From NCBI GenBank assembly GCA_013076295.1, contig RQOL01000906.1, positions 806,001 through 870,000 on the forward strand: a DNA stretch of 64,000 nucleotides, read 5' to 3'. Under the pieces are notes generated by a model. It ran no database searches. It was given only the letters and a program-made list of their open reading frames with translations, and had not been told where the DNA came from. Position numbers and translations under genes: made by a program. Source of the DNA: Sanderia malayensis. Its lineage: Eukaryota; Cnidaria; Scyphozoa; Semaeostomeae; Pelagiidae. Shown one piece after another: positions 61,093-64,000 of the stretch; within the stretch, counting starts at the first letter, position 1, and each line of letters starts with the position of its first letter.

Positions 61093-62837
61093 CAGTGACA
61101 GAAACTTCTTCCAAGCATAGAAGTCAAAAGACTCGACATTGTCCCAGGGTTAACTGATGAATGGAAATGAATTCAAAATCACCACCTGACTTCTTTTTCA
61201 TAGCAAGAAGGACGTTTTCCAATGTATACGCATATATCACGAAAAGAACAATTTTGTTGAATTCGGGATACGTATAATGACTTTATGATTTATATATACG
61301 TCTTTGGGGATTTCGGAGAAAATGGAATAAGACATTTCTATGTCTTCAAAAGTCTTTAAAGGTGGGACGAATTCGACAAAACGCATTTAAATTTCAAATA
61401 TAAAGCGTCTATTGAGAAAACGATGTTTTCTTTGTCCAACATGTTCAATACAATGCACGAAACGTAATACACAATGTGCATAACTTGTATAATGACAACA
61501 ATAGCCCCTAAGCAGGTTAAACTATATTATCGATTATCAGATATATTGTAAAAGACATTGTCCAGTGCAAGACATTCCACCTTGATTTCGTCGATATTTT
61601 TCTGACTTAAGAACTGAGATGAAAGCTCTCTCGCAATCTAGAACCAATTATTACCGTTGCCAACCCCCTGACAATGCAACGTACAGTATTGCTAATTAAT
61701 CAGAAACTGGACTGTTTAACCGGGGGTAAGCATCCACTTGACAGGTGCTGTTTTTCAACGCGATTTGCGAGAAATTAAATTGAATGATGTCACGATGCTG
61801 AAATGTGATTAATAATTAACAAGAGGACCAATTGACAGGTTATAGCATTTCACCAATCTTATATGGGATAATTAATGTTATATTCATCCAACAGGTGTTT
61901 TGCCTGCTATGCAAAAATTTATGAATTTCTTAGTGATATTGTGAAGTATATTTGCTGTATATATCATCCATACAAAAGTGAAAGGCCTAAAGCAGAAACG
62001 AAACAAAAAATATTCGTCTTACATTCTAATTCTTGGTGGAAATCTGTTGGCTCTGAATCTCGAAATCTACCGAGTAATATCTTCTATGTTTAGGGCTAAT
62101 TGATTAAAAACTTGGAAATTCATAAAACTTCTGCATGCTTATGTTGGCATCGTTGTCAAGGGGGAGCGTCGGCATTTAAAACAAATAACTTCAACAAGCA
62201 AAAATTCCTAGTAAGTATTCTCTGTAGGATGTACATACTTGAGTATGATCATTTTGATTTATTCAGACTTCACCGCTCAAAATGTTGCACTTTTCTAGCA
62301 GTCTTATAACACGGAAAATATTACGTTTGTCTTTAATTTGCCGAAATACAGTCAACGCTGTCTGATTCGAACATTCTGGAAAAGCGTGAAAATGTTCGAA
62401 CTACAAAAAGTTCGAAATATAAAAGTTTGTTTTATGAGAGCTGGTTCATTAGTGATCATTGAAGGGACGGAGAATATCGTTCGAATTAGACAGAGTTCGG
62501 ATAACACGAGTTCGAACTTTGCAGATTTAACTGTGCGCATTTAGTTTAACAAAAGCATACTTTCGTAGCAGTATAATTCCGTGGATATGTTTAGAGATGT
62601 TGCTCTATACTAACTACTTTTATTGGCATCACAGCCCGGGGTATTATGGCAGTTTGGCAATAGCATTGAAAGTTAGCCCTATGCAAATTTCAAGGCTCCA
62701 CAGTTTCCTCTGCGAAGGAGAACGGCAAAGTTATCATCTCTATTTCCAACTGAATTTTATTGCACTGTACTTTATTGCATTGCATTGCATTGTGTTGTCT
62801 TTCATTGCATAGTACTTTGTTCTGTTGCAGCGTGAAA
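61093..62837. other. Intergenic stretch after GON7-like gene
   Basis: No gene seen in 1.7 kb. It holds a pogo-like MITE (62349-62533) and, at 62757-62830, a loose run of ATTGCA/TTGCATTGCATTG words. Confidence 0.45.
62349..62533. mobile_element. Pogo-like MITE family, copy 3
   Basis: Starts CAGTCAACGCTGTCTGATTC after a TA and ends GCAGATTTAACTG, followed by TG where TA would be expected (one base changed). It shares GTTCGAA boxes and the GAAGGGAC(A/G)GAGAA core with the copies at 16049 and 52875. It is the same length as copy 2 (185 bp). Confidence 0.8.
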
Positions 62838-63200
62838 ATGAAAAGAAACACTGTGGTTCGCGTAACACTCATCCTTCTCACCATCAGCGAGAATTCCATC
62901 TCCACGTGGTCATCAGGCAGCTGGACGAGCAGTGAAACTTTGGACAACTCCGCGAGCTTTACGGACAGAGCCCTCGATCAAATCCCAGCCACGTATCACG
63001 GCATTGACATGCACAGAGAGACGTACAGTGAAACAAAAGCCACTGGCACCGATTTCATTGATCAGCATTTCTTTTTGTGTTATCACAAGGACGGGCGAAA
63101 AACGTATTACAAGAAACTCAATCCTACATCGTTTACTAATAAACGCTACTGGATTATAACAGCATCAGGAAAGTTCCTTGTCTCGATGCAATTATGCTAG
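62838..63200 (+). CDS. Hypothetical secreted-type ORF
   Basis: An open frame of 121 codons beginning MKRNTVVRVTLILLTISENS, which could be a signal peptide, followed by a Ser/Thr-rich stretch (STWSSGSWTSSETL) and a Lys/Tyr-rich end (DGRKTYYKKLNPTSFTNKRY). The bases just before (TTGCAGCG) could be a splice acceptor. No family recognised, no repeats and no clear donor after it. It may be an exon of a larger gene or a chance frame in GC-richer sequence. Confidence 0.3.
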   Translation: MKRNTVVRVTLILLTISENSISTWSSGSWTSSETLDNSASFTDRALDQIPATYHGIDMHRETYSETKATGTDFIDQHFFLCYHKDGRKTYYKKLNPTSFTNKRYWIITASGKFLVSMQLC

Positions 63201-63302
63201 GTTCAAGTGCTAATTAACCAAGGTCGCTATGAATTATCCAGATAGTAATGCCAACTATACAGAAAGTAGCAATTGTCGCCAAATTTGCACCCAAAGTAAG
63301 CA

Positions 63303-63537
63303 TACCATAAATCCCCGAACAAGCCCCCCTCAAATAACTCATACTGATAGCCAGTTGCGAGGACATCAAGTCAAAGTAGAAAATTGAACTATTAGAAAAC
63401 TGACGATGGCAATTTATGAAATAGCGAGAAGTTTCGACAAGTAACGTCATTAAAAAACTGTATACTTTAGCTAAAATTCCAATAAAATTTGGTTTTTGCA
63501 AATTAACCCCTGCAGGCTTATTCAGGGAGCTACGGTA
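63303..63537. mobile_element. AATAAGCCCCC-type MITE, copy 2 (diverged)
   Basis: TACCATAAATCCCCGAACAA at the left and TTATTCAGGGAGCTACGGTA at the right correspond to the ends of 16866-17140, with several base changes. Inside, ATGGCAATTT and TTTGCAAATTAACCCC also line up with that copy (TTTGTAAATAAGCCCC). It is bounded by TA. Confidence 0.7.
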
Positions 63538-63764
63538 TTACAAATAGCTAGGTGCTGAAATAATATGTGTATAATAGACTTGACTTGACATTAATTTAAT
63601 TTATAAGTATGTTTGATACTTACAGTTCATTTCTTAGTTCATAATGAATTGCAATAAACTTTATTATTCAATTTCATTTGACTCTACTCTTTGCACGGTT
63701 CTTTGATAAACAGTGGTAATGACACCATATATCCTGAACATCCTGAACATCATGCCTGAACATC

Positions 63765-63976
63765 TCAGCTCTTTTGGATGAGAACTGTGAATTTGCCTTT
63801 CAGAAAGAACAAAATGCAGTTAGTATATTGCTTTACAAAGTCGGTCACTGGGATTTTCAAAGTGTGAATTCCAGTTACTCACATGCAGGCATATTAGAGA
63901 CATCAACAGTGACACTTGCTGGGACTCCAAGTTCAGCAAGACATCCACAAATGATTCCACAAGGGAATGCTAATAG
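63765..63976 (-). CDS. TRAPP complex subunit 6, last two exons
   Basis: Read on the minus strand, exon 63976-63883 encodes LLAFPCGIICGCLAELGVPA then SVTVDVSNMPA. After a short intron, exon 63796-63765 adds CKFTVLIQKS and the stop TGA. The joined phase (1) restores the Cys of MPACKF. This matches the C-terminus of TRAPPC6A/TRAPPC6B, which reads YLAFxCGLIRGGLxxLG----VTAEV--MPACKFQVMIQK. The protein is a small subunit of the TRAPP tethering complexes at the Golgi. The rest of the gene lies beyond the right edge of the window. Confidence 0.88.
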
Positions 63977-64000
63977 CTAAAACAAATGAAATGGCAAGAA

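Overview
This window looks like nuclear DNA from an animal, and probably an early-branching one such as a cnidarian (inference). The genes are split by many GT-AG introns, mostly a few hundred bases long. The DNA is AT-rich and full of small inverted-repeat elements. The proteins are metazoan in type: SLC6 transporter, GNPAT, ADP-dependent glucokinase, SPIDR, FAM167 and TRAPPC6. I read the exon structures by hand. For most genes every splice phase closes, and the predicted lengths match the families.

Layout, left to right. The 3' end of DMAC2 (+, complex I assembly) converges on a complete ALKBH6 (-), whose intron carries a Penelope-like retroelement fragment. Next come a 13-exon SLC6 neurotransmitter-type transporter (+), an unassigned small ORF (-), a 10-exon S28 serine carboxypeptidase of the PRSS16/PRCP type (-) and cardiolipin synthase CRLS1 (-). 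After a repeat-rich gap follow mitochondrial ribosomal protein S18A (+) and a single-exon FAM167-like gene (+). Then come GNPAT (-, ether-lipid synthesis), an unrecognised membrane protein (-) and the replication factor GINS1/PSF1 (+), which has a COQ11-like NAD(P)-binding gene on the opposite strand inside its first intron. The right part holds a 26-exon glucosidase II alpha gene (GANAB, -), ADPGK (-) head-to-head with DDX49 (+), an intronless SPIDR (-) head-to-head with a GON7-like gene (+), and the last two exons of TRAPPC6 (-) at the edge.

The genes are mainly housekeeping: mitochondrial (DMAC2, CRLS1, MRPS18A), replication and repair (GINS1, SPIDR, possibly ALKBH6), ER glycoprotein processing (GANAB) and peroxisomal lipid synthesis (GNPAT). 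They do not form one pathway. Three gene pairs share short head-to-head promoters (124 to 459 bp between start codons).

The spaces between genes and the introns carry several families of short non-autonomous elements with terminal inverted repeats, some with two or three copies inside the window. There is also a 23-bp minisatellite inside GANAB. I found no clear new biological system. The most useful leads are the nested COQ11-like gene, the intronless SPIDR, the unrecognised conserved-looking membrane protein, the splice-phase conflicts in GNPAT and the paired inverted duplications between CRLS1 and MRPS18A.
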